Assembly (NCBI RefSeq): GCF_003058325.1
Contig: NZ_CP028844.1
Coordinates: 329,001 to 393,000, forward strand
DNA: 64,000 nt
DNA from: Methylobacterium currus
GTDB lineage: Bacteria; Pseudomonadota; Alphaproteobacteria; Rhizobiales; Beijerinckiaceae
Direction of reading: 5' to 3'
Position 1 is the stretch's first letter. Each line of letters begins with the position of its first letter. This document shows positions 25,757-35,272 of this stretch, in pieces. A model generated the notes under the pieces. It was not told the DNA's origin. It searched no databases and saw only the letters and a list, made by a program, of their open reading frames with translations. The position numbers and the translations under genes are program-made.

Positions 25757-27805
25757 TCACGCCGCCGGGGCCGCGGCGGGAGGCGTCAGCACGGCGCGGC
25801 CGAACAGGTAGCCCTGCGCCTCGGTGAAGCCCTCCTCGTGGATCACCGCGAGCTGGGCCGGCGTCTCGACGCCCTCCGCCACCGTCTCGATGCCGAGGCG
25901 CCGGCCGAGCTCGGCCACGACGCCGACGATCGCCCGGCAATCCGGCCGCTCGACGGCGTCGCGCACGAACGAGGCGTCGAGCTTGATGCGGTCGAACGGA
26001 TAGGCACGCAGCCGCCCGAGGGACGAGAAGCCGACGCCGAAATCGTCCAGCGAGATGCGCACCCCCATGGCATGGAGGAGCTGCAGGTCGTCGACGATAC
26101 CCTCGGTGGTGTTGCTCAGCACCGTCTCGGTGATCTCGAGCTCGAGCCGCCGCGGGGCGAGGCCGGTCTGGCTCAGGATCTCGCCCACCGCCCGCGGCAG
26201 GCTGCCGTCGCCGAGCTGGCGCACCGAGACGTTGACGCAGATCCGGGCCGGCTCGGGCCAGGCAGCGGCGTCGCGGCACGCCCGGTCGAGCACCCACAGG
26301 CCGAGCGTCCGGATCAGGTCCGACTTCTCGGCGATCGGGATGAATTTTCGCGGTGGGACGGGACCGCGCTCGGGATGCGTCCAGCGCAGAAGCGCCTCCT
26401 GGGCGCTGACCCCGCCATGGGCCAGGCCGATGATCGGCTGGTAGGCGACGCCGAGCTGGCCGGCCGCGACGGCGTGCCGGAGATCCTGTTCGAGGCGCTC
26501 CTCGTCGCTGCGCTCGGTCTCCAGCTCCGGGGTGAACGAGCGCCAGGCGGCCTTGCCGGCGCTCTTGGCGGCGTAGAGGGCGCAATCGGCCTGGTGCAGC
26601 ATGGCGTCGGGCGTCGAGGCGCCCTCCGCGAAGGCGATGCCGATGCTGGCGGTGACGTGGCACGGCCGCTGGCCCTCGATCGCGTAGGGCCGGGCGAGCT
26701 CGATCAGCAGCCCCTCGGCGAGCGGCACCGCCAGGTCACCCGCCATCCCCGGGAGCAGCAGGGCGAACTCGTCGCCGCCGAACCGGGCGGCCAGCCCGGC
26801 CTGCGGCAGCGCCCGGCGCAGGCGTTCGGCCACCTGCTGCAGCAGGGCATCGCCTGCCTGGTGCCCGAAATCGTCGTTGACGGCCTTGAAGCCGTCGAGG
26901 TCGAGGAACAGGAGCGCGGTGCCGGCCGGAAGCGACTCGTCGGCGGCGCTCTCGCGCAGGCGCCGCCACAGCATCGCCCGGTTGGCGAGGCCGGTCAGCG
27001 CGTCGTGATGGGCGAGCCGGCTGATCTCCAGCTCCGCCTCACGTTGGCGTGTCACATCGTCGAAGGTGACGACGAACGCGCCGCCCGGGACGCCCCGGCG
27101 CACCAGGGCGATCGCCCGCCCGTCCGGCGTCGGGACCACCACCGTCTCGCCGCGGGCGAGCATGGCCTCGTCCGCGGCGAGCAGGGCGGCGCCCTCCGCC
27201 TCCGGCCCCGCGAAGGCGAGGGCCCAGATCTCCTCGATCGGCGCCCCGACCAGGTCGCGCCCGCCGGCCGCCGTGAACATCGCGGAGAAGCGCTGGTTGA
27301 GGAGCCGCACCTTGCCGTCGGCGTCGAACAGGCACAGCCCCTGCGACATGGTCGAGAGGGCGAGGTCGAGGATCAGCGCCAACGCCTGGAACTGGCTGCC
27401 CTCCTCCTCGCGCGGGGTCGCGTCGCGGATGATCTGGGCGAAGCCGGCGAGCCCGTTGCCGTCGTCGCGCAGAGCCGCGATGACCGTATGGGCGCGGAAC
27501 CGGCTGCCGTCGCGTCGCGGCCACCATCCTTCCGTCTCGTAGCGCCCGGCCTCCCGCGCCGCCGCGAGCGCCGCGGCGCTCTCCTCGGGCGATTCGCCAT
27601 ACGCGAAGGCGCGGCCGATCACCTCCGCGGCCGGATAGCCGGTCAGACGCTCGGCACCCGGGTTCCAGGCCGCGACCCGCCCGACCGGGTCGAGGAGGCA
27701 CAGGGCGTGGTCGGTCGCGTTCCAGACGAGGCGGGAACAGGCATCGTGGAGAGCGGAGCCCACATCCGATTCGTCCTCGCGGACCGCGCTCGCTTCACTC
27801 CGCAT
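25757..27805 (-). CDS. PAS-PAS-GGDEF-EAL cyclic-di-GMP turnover protein
   Basis: Cytoplasmic signalling protein of 682 residues. Two PAS domains lie at about 20-135 (AAWNPGAERLTGYPAAEVIG) and 145-260. A GGDEF domain follows with an intact active site (ARFGGDEFALLLPG). The EAL domain has EALLRW, NVSVRQL, EITETVL, LDDFGVGFSSL, IKLDASF and AEGVETPAQ, so its catalytic and metal-binding residues are all present. Both cyclase and phosphodiesterase activity are possible, as is regulation of one by the other. There are no transmembrane segments, so the PAS domains probably sense an intracellular signal. The start at 27805 is preferred over a distant ATG at 27850 that has its GGAG too close. Confidence 0.93.
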   Translation of the reverse strand: MRSEASAVREDESDVGSALHDACSRLVWNATDHALCLLDPVGRVAAWNPGAERLTGYPAAEVIGRAFAYGESPEESAAALAAAREAGRYETEGWWPRRDGSRFRAHTVIAALRDDGNGLAGFAQIIRDATPREEEGSQFQALALILDLALSTMSQGLCLFDADGKVRLLNQRFSAMFTAAGGRDLVGAPIEEIWALAFAGPEAEGAALLAADEAMLARGETVVVPTPDGRAIALVRRGVPGGAFVVTFDDVTRQREAELEISRLAHHDALTGLANRAMLWRRLRESAADESLPAGTALLFLDLDGFKAVNDDFGHQAGDALLQQVAERLRRALPQAGLAARFGGDEFALLLPGMAGDLAVPLAEGLLIELARPYAIEGQRPCHVTASIGIAFAEGASTPDAMLHQADCALYAAKSAGKAAWRSFTPELETERSDEERLEQDLRHAVAAGQLGVAYQPIIGLAHGGVSAQEALLRWTHPERGPVPPRKFIPIAEKSDLIRTLGLWVLDRACRDAAAWPEPARICVNVSVRQLGDGSLPRAVGEILSQTGLAPRRLELEITETVLSNTTEGIVDDLQLLHAMGVRISLDDFGVGFSSLGRLRAYPFDRIKLDASFVRDAVERPDCRAIVGVVAELGRRLGIETVAEGVETPAQLAVIHEEGFTEAQGYLFGRAVLTPPAAAPAA

Positions 27806-27956
27806 CGTCACACGCCCCGTCGCGCCGCAGCGAGGTCCTGCCGCGCGCATCTCCGAGGCGTTACGCTATGACATTTGGTGCCGGAGGTTGAGTCGCATTC
27901 TCGGCTTATGCCCCGCTGCCGGACCGGCGTCACCTTCGCAACGACGTGGCGATCCC

Positions 27957-29513
27957 TCACTCCCACTCGATCGTGCCGGGGGGCTTGGAGGTGATGTCGT
28001 AGGTCACCCGGTTGATGCCCTTGACCTCGTTGATGATCCGGGTCGCGACCCGGCCCAGGAACGCCATGTCGAAGGGATAGAAATCCGCCGTCATGCCGTC
28101 GACCGAGGTGACGGCGCGCAGGGCGCAGACATGGTCGTAGGTACGCCCGTCGCCCATCACGCCGACGGTCTTGACCGGCAGGATCACCGCGAAGGCCTGC
28201 CAGATCGTATCGTAGAGGCCGGCCTTGCGGATCTCTTCCAGGTAGATCGCGTCGGCCTTGCGCAGGGCGTCGAGCTTCTCGCCCGTGATCTCGCCGGGGC
28301 AGCGGATGGCGAGGCCCGGGCCCGGGAAGGGATGGCGGCCGACGAAGGCCTCGGGCAGGCCGAGCTCGCGGCCGAGCACCCGCACCTCGTCCTTGAACAG
28401 CTCGCGCAGGGGCTCGACGAGCTTCATGTTCATGCGGGCGGGCAGTCCGCCGACATTGTGGTGGCTCTTGATGGTCACCGAGGGGCCGCCGGTGAACGAC
28501 ACGCTCTCGATCACGTCGGGATAGAGCGTTCCCTGCGCCAGGAAATCGGCCCCGCCGATCTTCTTGGCCTCCGCCTCGAACACGTCGATGAACAGGCGCC
28601 CGATCGTCTTGCGCTTGACCTCCGGGTCCGTGACCCCGGCGAGCTCGCCGAGGAACAGGTCCGAGGCCTGCACGTGGACGAGGGGGATGTTGTAGTGGTC
28701 GCGGAAGAGGCGCACCACCTCCTCGGCCTCGCCCTGGCGCAGGAGGCCGTGATCGACGAAGACGCAAGTGAGCTGCTCGCCGATCGCCTCGTGGATCAGC
28801 ACCGCCGCCACCGCCGAATCGACGCCGCCCGAGAGGCCGCACAGCACCTTCGCGCCGCCGACCTGGGCGCGGATGCGCTCGATTGCCTCCTCGCGGAAGG
28901 CGGCCATCGACCAGTCGCCGGTGCAGCCGGCGATGTCGCGCACGAAGTTGCGGATCAGCAGGGCGCCGTGGGGGGTATGCGCCACCTCGGGGTGGAACTG
29001 CACCGCATAGAACTTGCGGTCCTCGTCGGCCACCGCCGCGAAGGGGGCGTTCGCCGAGATCGCCACGGTGGTGAAGCCGTCCGGCAGCTTCGTCACCCGA
29101 TCGCCGTGGCTCATCCAGACCGGGTATTTCTCCCCGACGTGCCAGACGCCGCGGAAGAGCGCGCTGTCGGCGATGATCTCGACCTCGGCTCGGCCGAACT
29201 CGGCGTGGTGCCCGCCCTCGACCTCGCCGCCGAGCTGCGCCGCCATGGTCTGCTCGCCGTAGCAGATGCCGAGCACCGGCACGCCGGCCTCGAACACCGC
29301 CTGCGGCGCCCGCGGCGAGGATTCGACCGTGACCGATTCCGGCCCGCCCGACAGGATCACCGCCCGCGGCTTCATCGCCGCGAAGGCCGCCTCGGCCGCC
29401 TGGAACGGCACGATCTCGGAATAGACCCCCTCCTCACGCACCCGTCGGGCGATGAGCTGGGTCACCTGGCTGCCGAAATCGATGATGAGGATCTTGTCGT
29501 GCTCGGTCGTCAT
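27957..29513 (-). CDS. guaA: GMP synthase (glutamine-hydrolysing)
   Basis: Converts XMP to GMP using glutamine and ATP, the last step of guanine nucleotide synthesis. It has 518 residues. The class I amidotransferase domain has the nucleophile Cys84 in GICYGEQ and the His/Glu pair in FHPEVAHTP. The ATP-pyrophosphatase P-loop is [13 protein letters not shown], and the dimerisation domain ends with [15 protein letters not shown], the canonical C-terminus. The start at 29513 ([12 protein letters not shown]) matches family length. The longer frame to 29621 is unlikely. It is divergent from a small secreted protein gene. Confidence 0.97.
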   Translation of the reverse strand: MTTEHDKILIIDFGSQVTQLIARRVREEGVYSEIVPFQAAEAAFAAMKPRAVILSGGPESVTVESSPRAPQAVFEAGVPVLGICYGEQTMAAQLGGEVEGGHHAEFGRAEVEIIADSALFRGVWHVGEKYPVWMSHGDRVTKLPDGFTTVAISANAPFAAVADEDRKFYAVQFHPEVAHTPHGALLIRNFVRDIAGCTGDWSMAAFREEAIERIRAQVGGAKVLCGLSGGVDSAVAAVLIHEAIGEQLTCVFVDHGLLRQGEAEEVVRLFRDHYNIPLVHVQASDLFLGELAGVTDPEVKRKTIGRLFIDVFEAEAKKIGGADFLAQGTLYPDVIESVSFTGGPSVTIKSHHNVGGLPARMNMKLVEPLRELFKDEVRVLGRELGLPEAFVGRHPFPGPGLAIRCPGEITGEKLDALRKADAIYLEEIRKAGLYDTIWQAFAVILPVKTVGVMGDGRTYDHVCALRAVTSVDGMTADFYPFDMAFLGRVATRIINEVKGINRVTYDITSKPPGTIEWE

Positions 29514-29672
29514 GCGACGATGAGTTAGACGAGGGCCGGCCCGCGCGCAACGCGTCGCGGAGCGGGTCCCGGGTGCAATCACGGCATTGAGGCGCGTGCA
29601 CGGCATTAACCGGACGTTCATGAGCTAACAGCGATCGAGGCGCCCCCAACCCACCAGACAGGGAGCCTCGCC

Positions 29673-29909
29673 ATGCGAGCCATCGTCCTCGGGATCGCCG
29701 CCGCCCTCGCCACCGGCCTGAGCCTCGCGCCGGCCTCGGCCATGCCGGTCGTCTCCGGCCACGCGGTCGCGCCCGCCGCATCGATCGAGCAGGCGCAGTA
29801 CGTCACCCGCCGGGTGGTCCGCCGCGGTCCGCGCTGCACGGTCCAGGTGACCCGCACGCGCGGCCCGTTCGGCCGGGTGGTGGTGCGCAAGGTGCGCCGC
29901 TGCTTCTGA
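29673..29909 (+). CDS. Small secreted basic protein, unknown function
   Basis: Exported protein of 78 residues with a signal peptide (MRAIVLGIAAALATGLSLAPASA). The mature part of about 50 residues is strongly basic (VTRRVVRRGPRCTVQVTRTRGPFG), with two Cys that could form one disulfide (PRC...RRC). I do not recognise a family. AGGGAG precedes the ATG, and a strong rho-independent terminator follows 20 bp after the stop, which supports a real single-gene transcript. Confidence 0.8.
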   Translation: MRAIVLGIAAALATGLSLAPASAMPVVSGHAVAPAASIEQAQYVTRRVVRRGPRCTVQVTRTRGPFGRVVVRKVRRCF

Positions 29910-29928
29910 CGCAGACCGAGATCTGAGG

Positions 29929-29960
29929 GGGCGGCCCCGCGCGGCGGGGCCGCCCTTTTT
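29929..29960 (+). terminator. Rho-independent terminator
   Basis: Perfect 12-bp GC stem (GGGCGGCCCCGC / GCGGGGCCGCCC) with a GCG loop, followed by five T at 29956-29960. It lies 20 bp after the small secreted protein gene and faces the convergent hydrolase gene 26 bp further on. Confidence 0.92.
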
Positions 29961-29986
29961 CGTGCGGGCGGTTCAGCGTGGCCGGT

Positions 29987-30919
29987 TCACTGCGGCCAGA
30001 CCGCCAGCAGCGCCCGCAACGCCGCCACGAAGGCGAGCGGCTGGTCGACCATCACGTGGTGGTAGGCCTCCGGCAGGTCGACCCTCGGCGAGCCCGGCGG
30101 CAGCAGGCCCTGGACGTAAGCCGCATCGGCCGGGCGCATCAGGTCCGAGCGGTCGCCGGTGACGAGGGCCAAGGGGCAGCGGGCCCCGCGCACCATCGCG
30201 GCCCGGTCCGGCAGAGCGAGGCGCGCCCACATCGACGGATCGAAGCGCCAGCTCCAGCCGCCCTCGACCTCCCTCAGGGATTCCCGGGCGATGAGATCGG
30301 CGATGTAGAGCTTGTCGCAGGGCTGCATCGGCGCGAACCGGAACCGCGCCAGCGCCTCCTCCAGGGTCGCGTAGATCCGGTGGGCCGCGAAGCGGCCGTC
30401 CTCGCGCCGGCGCCCGGTGCGGCGCTCCGGCGAGAAGATCGGCGGATCGACGATCACGGCGCCGCGCCAGCGCCCCGCTTCCCGCCCCGCCTCGGTCAGC
30501 ATCGGGAAGCAGCCGAAGGAGTGCCCCACCATGACGGGCGTCCCGGCGACGAACAGGCCCGCCTCCTGCGCCACCGCCTCGATCTCGTCGGCGAAGGTGT
30601 CGAGGTCGTAAGTCTCGCGCCAGTCCGAGCCGCCCATCCCGGACCAGGACAGGGCCGCGACCCGGTGATCCTGCGCGAGGTACGGCGCGGTGAAGCGCCA
30701 CCAGCCCGCATGCGCTCCGTTGCCGTGCAAGAGCATCAGCCCCGGCCGGCCGCGCTCGCCCCAGGCGAAGGTCTCGAGGCGGGCGCCCTTCACCGTGATG
30801 CGCCCGGTCTCCGGCACGACCGCGACCGCATTCCGGAACCAGGACGGGGCCGGTGGAGCCTCGCCCTGGAGATGGGCGAGCGGGGCGGAGAGGTTCGGGT
30901 CGGGGGGCAGATCGGTCAC
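29987..30919 (-). CDS. Alpha/beta hydrolase
   Basis: Cytoplasmic alpha/beta-fold hydrolase of 310 residues without a signal peptide. The oxyanion/HG motif is LLHGNGAHAGWW. The nucleophile elbow is GHSFG (Ser in VGHSFGCFPML). The catalytic His is in the C-terminal EAYHHVMVDQPLAF, and a likely acid is in VTGDRSD. The substrate is unknown; the sequence is closest in style to esterase or epoxide-hydrolase-like members. The gene starts 106 bp from the next hydrolase gene, which reads in the same direction. The two are not close relatives. Confidence 0.9.
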   Translation of the reverse strand: MTDLPPDPNLSAPLAHLQGEAPPAPSWFRNAVAVVPETGRITVKGARLETFAWGERGRPGLMLLHGNGAHAGWWRFTAPYLAQDHRVAALSWSGMGGSDWRETYDLDTFADEIEAVAQEAGLFVAGTPVMVGHSFGCFPMLTEAGREAGRWRGAVIVDPPIFSPERRTGRRREDGRFAAHRIYATLEEALARFRFAPMQPCDKLYIADLIARESLREVEGGWSWRFDPSMWARLALPDRAAMVRGARCPLALVTGDRSDLMRPADAAYVQGLLPPGSPRVDLPEAYHHVMVDQPLAFVAALRALLAVWPQ

Positions 30920-31025
30920 GGATCCGATGATGCGGCGGGGCCGGATCTGGTGTCAATCGTGATTGGAAGAACCAGTATGGCCTTTCCGCCAAATGAAGGA
31001 TGCAAACATTCGAAATTCCGGTCTC

Positions 31026-32087
31026 TTACGCCCGGATGAATCCCCGTCGCCGGGCCCAAGTCGCGAACAGGCCCGGCCAGGCCGCCGCCGGCGATCCCGG
31101 CACGCCCAGGTTGAAGCCGTGGCCGCCGCGCTCGAACAGATGCATCTCCACCGGCACCTCGACGGCCCGGAGGGCCGCGAACATCAGCAGGGAGTTGTCG
31201 ACGACCGCGATCGGGTCGTCCGCGGCCTGGGCCAGGAAGGTCGGCGGGGTCTCGGGCGGAACGTGGGTCTCGACCGAGTAGGCATCGGTGGCGACGCGGG
31301 TCGGGCTCTCGCCGACGAGGACGCGGCGGCTCGAGGTGCGGTCGAAGGGCGGCTTCAGGGTGATGACCGGGTAGATCAGCGCCGCGACGTCGGGCCGGGC
31401 CGAGACCGCGTCGTCCTCGTCGACGGGCCGGTAGAGAGCTGAAGCGAAGCGGGTGCTGGCGGCGCCCATCAGGTGGCCGCCGGCGGAGAAGCCCATGACC
31501 CCGATCCGGTTCGTCTCGTAGCCGTAGCGCCGGGCCCGGGCCCGCACCAGGCGCAAAGCCCGCTGGGCGTCCTGGATCGGCGCGTCGGCCCCCACCGCCC
31601 AGCCCTCGCCCGGCAGCCGGTAGACCAGCGCGAAGGCGGTGACGCCGAGGCTGTTGAGCCAGCGCCCCACCGGCACCGCCTCGTGGCCGAGATCGATGCG
31701 GCGATAGCCGCCCCCGGCGGCGATCACCATCGCGGTGCCGGTCGAGCGTGCGGGGCGCATCACCAGCAGGCAGGGCTCGGCCACGCCGGTGACCACGCCC
31801 TCGCGGCTCTCGTCGAAGCGCGGCCCGTCCGGATCGGGGCCCCCGCCCCCCGGCGGCCTGCCGGGCCAGAGCCGCATCACCTCCAGGGTGGCGCCCGGAG
31901 CAGTCCCGGGCGGCGCGTCATGCGCCAAGGGATTCACGGGCTCCAGGGGCTTCGCCTGTCCCAAGGGTGTCGCCTGCGGCTTTCCCTCGGGAAGGGGGTC
32001 CTGATCCACCGGCCTCTCCTGCGCGGCGGCGGGCGCGAGGGCGAGGGCGGCCGCTCCCGTGAGCAACGTCCTGCGATGCAGCGCCAT
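31026..32087 (-). CDS. Exported alpha/beta hydrolase (acetyl esterase/xylan esterase-like)
   Basis: Hydrolase of 353 residues with a twin-arginine-like signal (HRRTLLTGAAALALAPAAA), so probably exported folded. A Pro-rich linker follows to about residue 75. The catalytic domain is of the acetyl-esterase/lipase type. The oxyanion segment is IAAGGGYRRIDLGHEA, the nucleophile is GFSAGGHL, the acid lies in AADDPIAVVDN and the His is in FERGGHGFNLG. This resembles BD-FAE/xylan esterases that deacetylate plant polysaccharides. That activity would suit a plant-associated bacterium but is inferred from family alone. The start at 32087 begins the signal peptide. Confidence 0.88.
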   Translation of the reverse strand: MALHRRTLLTGAAALALAPAAAQERPVDQDPLPEGKPQATPLGQAKPLEPVNPLAHDAPPGTAPGATLEVMRLWPGRPPGGGGPDPDGPRFDESREGVVTGVAEPCLLVMRPARSTGTAMVIAAGGGYRRIDLGHEAVPVGRWLNSLGVTAFALVYRLPGEGWAVGADAPIQDAQRALRLVRARARRYGYETNRIGVMGFSAGGHLMGAASTRFASALYRPVDEDDAVSARPDVAALIYPVITLKPPFDRTSSRRVLVGESPTRVATDAYSVETHVPPETPPTFLAQAADDPIAVVDNSLLMFAALRAVEVPVEMHLFERGGHGFNLGVPGSPAAAWPGLFATWARRRGFIRA

Positions 32088-32227
32088 GCCGACCGTCCGA
32101 TACTCTCGAAGACCCCGACCATGCCCCAGGGCACGTCCGCTCTCAGGCTTTCCGACCCTAAGCCAAGCCGCCGGAGATGCACGGCAGAAAAGAACCGAGC
32201 CGGACCGGCGCTGCGCCGGGCCGACGG

Positions 32228-33520
32228 TCAGGGACGAGCGGGCCCACGCTCCAGGAGCGCGACGTAGAAGCCGTCGGTGCCGGTCCGCTCCGGGCTCATC
32301 TGGATGCCGTGGGCGGTGCGGCGCACCTTGGGCGCGACCTCCGCCGGCAGGTCGAGGGGCTGAGGTTTCAGGTCGTCGCGCCGGCCGGCGAGCCCGGCTA
32401 CCGCGGCGTCGTTCTCCTCCGGCAGGAGCGAGCAGGTGACGTAGACGAGGCGCCCGCCTGGCCGCACCAGGCGCGCGGCGCGATCGAGCACCGCTTCCTG
32501 CTCCGCCACCCGCGTGGCGAGGCTGCCGGGGCGCAGGCGCCACTTGGCGTCCGGGTTGCGCCGCCAGGTGCCCGAGCCGGTGCAGGGCGCGTCGACCAGG
32601 ACGAGGTCGGCGGTGCCGTCGAGATCGGTCAGAACATCGGGCCGTCCCTTGCCGCCGCGGGGCGTGCGCACCTCGGCGACCGCACCGGCCCGGCGCAGGC
32701 GCTCGTGGATGGGGGCGAGGCGCCGCGGGTCGCCGTCGGTGGCGATGAGCCGGCCCTCGTTGTTCATCAGGGCGGCGAGCGCCAGGGTCTTGCCGCCGCC
32801 GCCGGCACAGAGGTCGACCACCGTCATGCCGGGCTTCGCCCCGGAGAGGCGGGCGGCGAGCTGCGAGCCCTCGTCCTGGATCTCGAACCAGCCTTCCAGA
32901 AATTCCGGCTCGACATGGAGCGCCGGTCCGCGCCCGTCCTCGCCGAGCGGCACCCGCAACCCGTCCGGCGAGAGCGGCGTCGGCTCGGGCGAGAGATGGG
33001 CGAGCGCCTCGCGCGTGCCCTCGCGGGTCGCCTTCAGGGTGTTGACCCGGATGTCGAGGGGCGCGCGGCGGGCGAGCGCGCGCAATTCGGGCAGGAGATC
33101 GTCGCCGAGCGCGGTCGCGAGGGAGGGCACCACCCATTCGGGCACGTCGCCGGCGACGTGAACCGGAGCCTCGTTGAGCGTCCCGGTCTCGAGCCGGGCC
33201 CGCTCGGCCTCGGTCAGGGGCGCCGGAGCGAAGCGCTCGCCGGTGAAGAGACCCGCGACGGTCTGGGCGGCGAGGCCGCGCTGCAGCCGCAGCGAGCCGA
33301 TCAGCACGGCGCGCGGGCTGTCCTCGCCCATGATCCAGGCGGCGGAGGCGCGACGGCGCAGGGCGTCGTAGACCAGGGTGGCGATGGTGGCGCGGTCGCC
33401 CGAGCCGGCGAAGCGGTGGGCAAGGCCCCAATCCTTCAGGGCGTCGGCCACCGGGCGGCGGCGCTCGGCGATGTCGGCCAGGACCTCGATGGCGGCGGAG
33501 AGGCGGGCGCCGGGGGTCAT
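32228..33520 (-). CDS. RsmB/Sun-type rRNA (cytosine-C5) methyltransferase
   Basis: SAM-dependent RNA m5C methyltransferase of 430 residues. An N-terminal NusB-like domain (about 1-140: DWGLAHRFAGSGDRATIATLVYDALRRR) precedes the Rossmann catalytic domain. Motif I is VVDLCAGGGGKTLALAALM. Motif IV is VDAPCTGSGTWRRNPD, and motif VI carries the catalytic Cys in VYVTCSLLPEEN. In E. coli the homologue modifies C967 of 16S rRNA. The start at 33520 (MTPGARLSAAIE) fits the family; the extension to 33622 is Arg-rich noise. It is divergent from a small lipoprotein-like gene. Confidence 0.92.
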   Translation of the reverse strand: MTPGARLSAAIEVLADIAERRRPVADALKDWGLAHRFAGSGDRATIATLVYDALRRRASAAWIMGEDSPRAVLIGSLRLQRGLAAQTVAGLFTGERFAPAPLTEAERARLETGTLNEAPVHVAGDVPEWVVPSLATALGDDLLPELRALARRAPLDIRVNTLKATREGTREALAHLSPEPTPLSPDGLRVPLGEDGRGPALHVEPEFLEGWFEIQDEGSQLAARLSGAKPGMTVVDLCAGGGGKTLALAALMNNEGRLIATDGDPRRLAPIHERLRRAGAVAEVRTPRGGKGRPDVLTDLDGTADLVLVDAPCTGSGTWRRNPDAKWRLRPGSLATRVAEQEAVLDRAARLVRPGGRLVYVTCSLLPEENDAAVAGLAGRRDDLKPQPLDLPAEVAPKVRRTAHGIQMSPERTGTDGFYVALLERGPARP

Positions 33521-33646
33521 CGCGACACCGCCGATCGTGAAAAAGCCAGGTTCGTGCCGCGGGTCCGGCCCATCACGGCCAAGCTTTCGGCTCCGACCGC
33601 CCCGACACCTTGGCCGCTCCACCCGCAGAGCCGGAGTTCCGCTCGC

Positions 33647-33835
33647 ATGATCCGTCGTTCCATCCCGTCCGCCCTCGCCGTGAGTCTCGCCGGCCTGATC
33701 GCGCTGGCGGCCGGCGCCTGCGCCACCGCCCCGGCGGCGCCGGCCGTCGACCTCACCCCGCCGCCGCCCCGGCCCTACGACGCCAAGACGCAGCTCGAAT
33801 ACGGCAACCCGCCGCCGCGGGCCCCGCGCTACTGA
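33647..33835 (+). CDS. Small exported lipoprotein-like peptide
   Basis: Protein of 62 residues with an N-terminal hydrophobic signal (IPSALAVSLAGLIALAAGAC). The Cys at about residue 25 follows A-G-A rather than a strict lipobox, so lipidation is uncertain. The rest is Pro-rich (LTPPPPRPYDAKTQLEYGNPPPRAPRY). GGAG lies upstream of the ATG. I do not recognise a named family. Similar short proline-rich exported proteins are common in this bacterial group. Confidence 0.65.
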   Translation: MIRRSIPSALAVSLAGLIALAAGACATAPAAPAVDLTPPPPRPYDAKTQLEYGNPPPRAPRY

Positions 33836-33961
33836 GTGAACTCACGAAACCCCCGCCGCGCTGGCGCCGCAGCAGAGTGCGACGACGGCGATCGGGAGTT
33901 TGACGTGAGACACTTGTAGAGGCCCCTTACCCTCCTCGCGCCAGGATGGCGAGAAGCCGCC

Positions 33962-34381
33962 TCAGGCGAGGAGGACCCGCACGGCGAAGATCAGCCACAT
34001 CGCCATCAGGACGAGAGCGCCGGCGAGGAAGGCCTGGAAGCGCCGGATCACCACGTTGCTGGTGGCGTAGATCCCCGCATGGACGATCCGGGTCAGCACG
34101 AACAGCCAGGCGAGGCCGACGAACAGGTGATCGGCCTCGGCCGTCGCCAGCGCGAGCCCGGTCAGGACGTAGAACAGGACCGGCAGCTCGAACTGGTTGG
34201 CGAAGGCGTTCGAGACCTGCTGCACCGGGGCGGGCCAGCTGCGCTCGCCGCGCGAGATGTCACCGAGCTTGACCTGTCCCGCCCGCGCCGCGGCGAAGCG
34301 CGCCCGCCCGGTCCAGAGCAGCAGGCAGAAGGTCAAGAGAACCTGGACGAAGACGGGGGCAAGGACGGCTTTGGGGCTCAT
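33962..34381 (-). CDS. MAPEG family membrane protein
   Basis: Inner-membrane protein of 139 residues with four transmembrane helices (about 7-24, 65-84, 89-106, 115-138). The MAPEG signature is seen in the FANQFELPVLFYVLTGLAL segment and in FVLTRIVHAGIYATSNVVIRRFQAFLAG. MAPEG members bind glutathione and act on lipophilic electrophiles, but many bacterial members are uncharacterised. It is a single gene, divergent from the 6S-like RNA and cyclo-ligase. Confidence 0.88.
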   Translation of the reverse strand: MSPKAVLAPVFVQVLLTFCLLLWTGRARFAAARAGQVKLGDISRGERSWPAPVQQVSNAFANQFELPVLFYVLTGLALATAEADHLFVGLAWLFVLTRIVHAGIYATSNVVIRRFQAFLAGALVLMAMWLIFAVRVLLA

Positions 34382-34504
34382 GGTGCCTCGATGCGCGGGG
34401 GGAAAGACCGACGGGCCGAGGATCCGGCCGGCCTTCCGCTCGCCGGCGCAAATCCCCCCGGCCGCCCCCTTTCGCAACCGCCTCCGCGGCGCTACATGAG
34501 GTCG

Positions 34505-34660
34505 GCGGGGCTGCGGTTCTCGTCAGGAGACACATATCCCCGGGGCCTTATCGACTCCCTCGGGAGCTGTCACTGCCCTGGTCCGTGGACCGGGGCATTA
34601 CGGCGCCCACCTACTTCGTAGGTTTCCCGGGATCGATTCTCCAACGGCTCTCGTGGCTCC
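34505..34660 (+). ncRNA. ssrS: Putative 6S RNA
   Basis: Gene-free, highly structured segment directly upstream of 5-formyl-THF cyclo-ligase, the conserved location of 6S RNA in many proteobacteria. It can fold into a long interrupted rod. A closing stem pairs ATCGA (34550-34554) with TCGAT (34633-34637). Internal hairpins are GCCCTGGTCC/GGACCGGGGC (34575-34596) and ACCTAC/GTAGGT (34609-34623). 6S RNA mimics an open promoter and binds sigma70-RNA polymerase. The ends are estimates. Position and fold support the call, but I cannot run a covariance model. Confidence 0.6.
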
Positions 34661-34673
34661 GCGCTGGACTGAC

Positions 34674-35264
34674 ATGACGACGGACGTTTCCCCCGCCTCC
34701 CCGGACAAGGCCGCCCTGCGCAAGGCGGCCCTGGCGCGGCGGGACGGGCTGGCGGTCGAGGTCCGCGAGGACGCCTCCCGCCGCATCGCCGAGACGGTCC
34801 TGGGTCTTCCCGAGATTTCCGATGCCGCGCTGGTGGCGGCCTACTGGCCGATCCGCAGCGAGGTCGACGTCCGTCCGCTGATCGGCGCCTTGCGCGCCCG
34901 CGGCCAGGCGGTGGCCCTGCCGCAGGTCACGCCCGACGGGCTGGTCTTCCGCCTCGCCGCGGAGAACCAGGCGCTCGCCGCCGGCGGCTTCGGCCTGAGC
35001 GAGCCAGGGCCCGATTCGCCCGCCGTCGCGCCCCGCGTGCTGCTGGTGCCGCTCGCCGCCTTTGACCGGCGCGGCCACCGCATCGGCTACGGCAAGGGCT
35101 ATTACGACCGGGCGCTGGCCCGCCTCGACGCCACGGGGCGCACGCTGGCCCTCGGCATCGCGTTCTCGGCGCAGGAGACCCCCCTCGTGCCGGACGGCCC
35201 GCACGACCGGCCCCTCGACGGGATCGTGACCGAGGCGGGCCTCATCCACCCCACCGGAGACTGA
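34674..35264 (+). CDS. 5-formyltetrahydrofolate cyclo-ligase
   Basis: ATP-dependent enzyme that converts 5-formyl-THF to 5,10-methenyl-THF in one-carbon metabolism. It has 196 residues. Family marks include KAALRKAALARRDGL near the N-terminus, VLLVPLAAFDRRGHRIGYGKGYYDR with the G-Y-G-K-G-Y-Y-D motif, and the terminal DGIVTEAGLI. It lies just after the putative 6S RNA and 8 bp before ymdB, so all three may be one transcript. The ATG at 34674 was chosen from family length. A GTG-type start at 34653 is possible. Confidence 0.93.
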   Translation: MTTDVSPASPDKAALRKAALARRDGLAVEVREDASRRIAETVLGLPEISDAALVAAYWPIRSEVDVRPLIGALRARGQAVALPQVTPDGLVFRLAAENQALAAGGFGLSEPGPDSPAVAPRVLLVPLAAFDRRGHRIGYGKGYYDRALARLDATGRTLALGIAFSAQETPLVPDGPHDRPLDGIVTEAGLIHPTGD

Positions 35265-35272
35265 TTCCCGCC

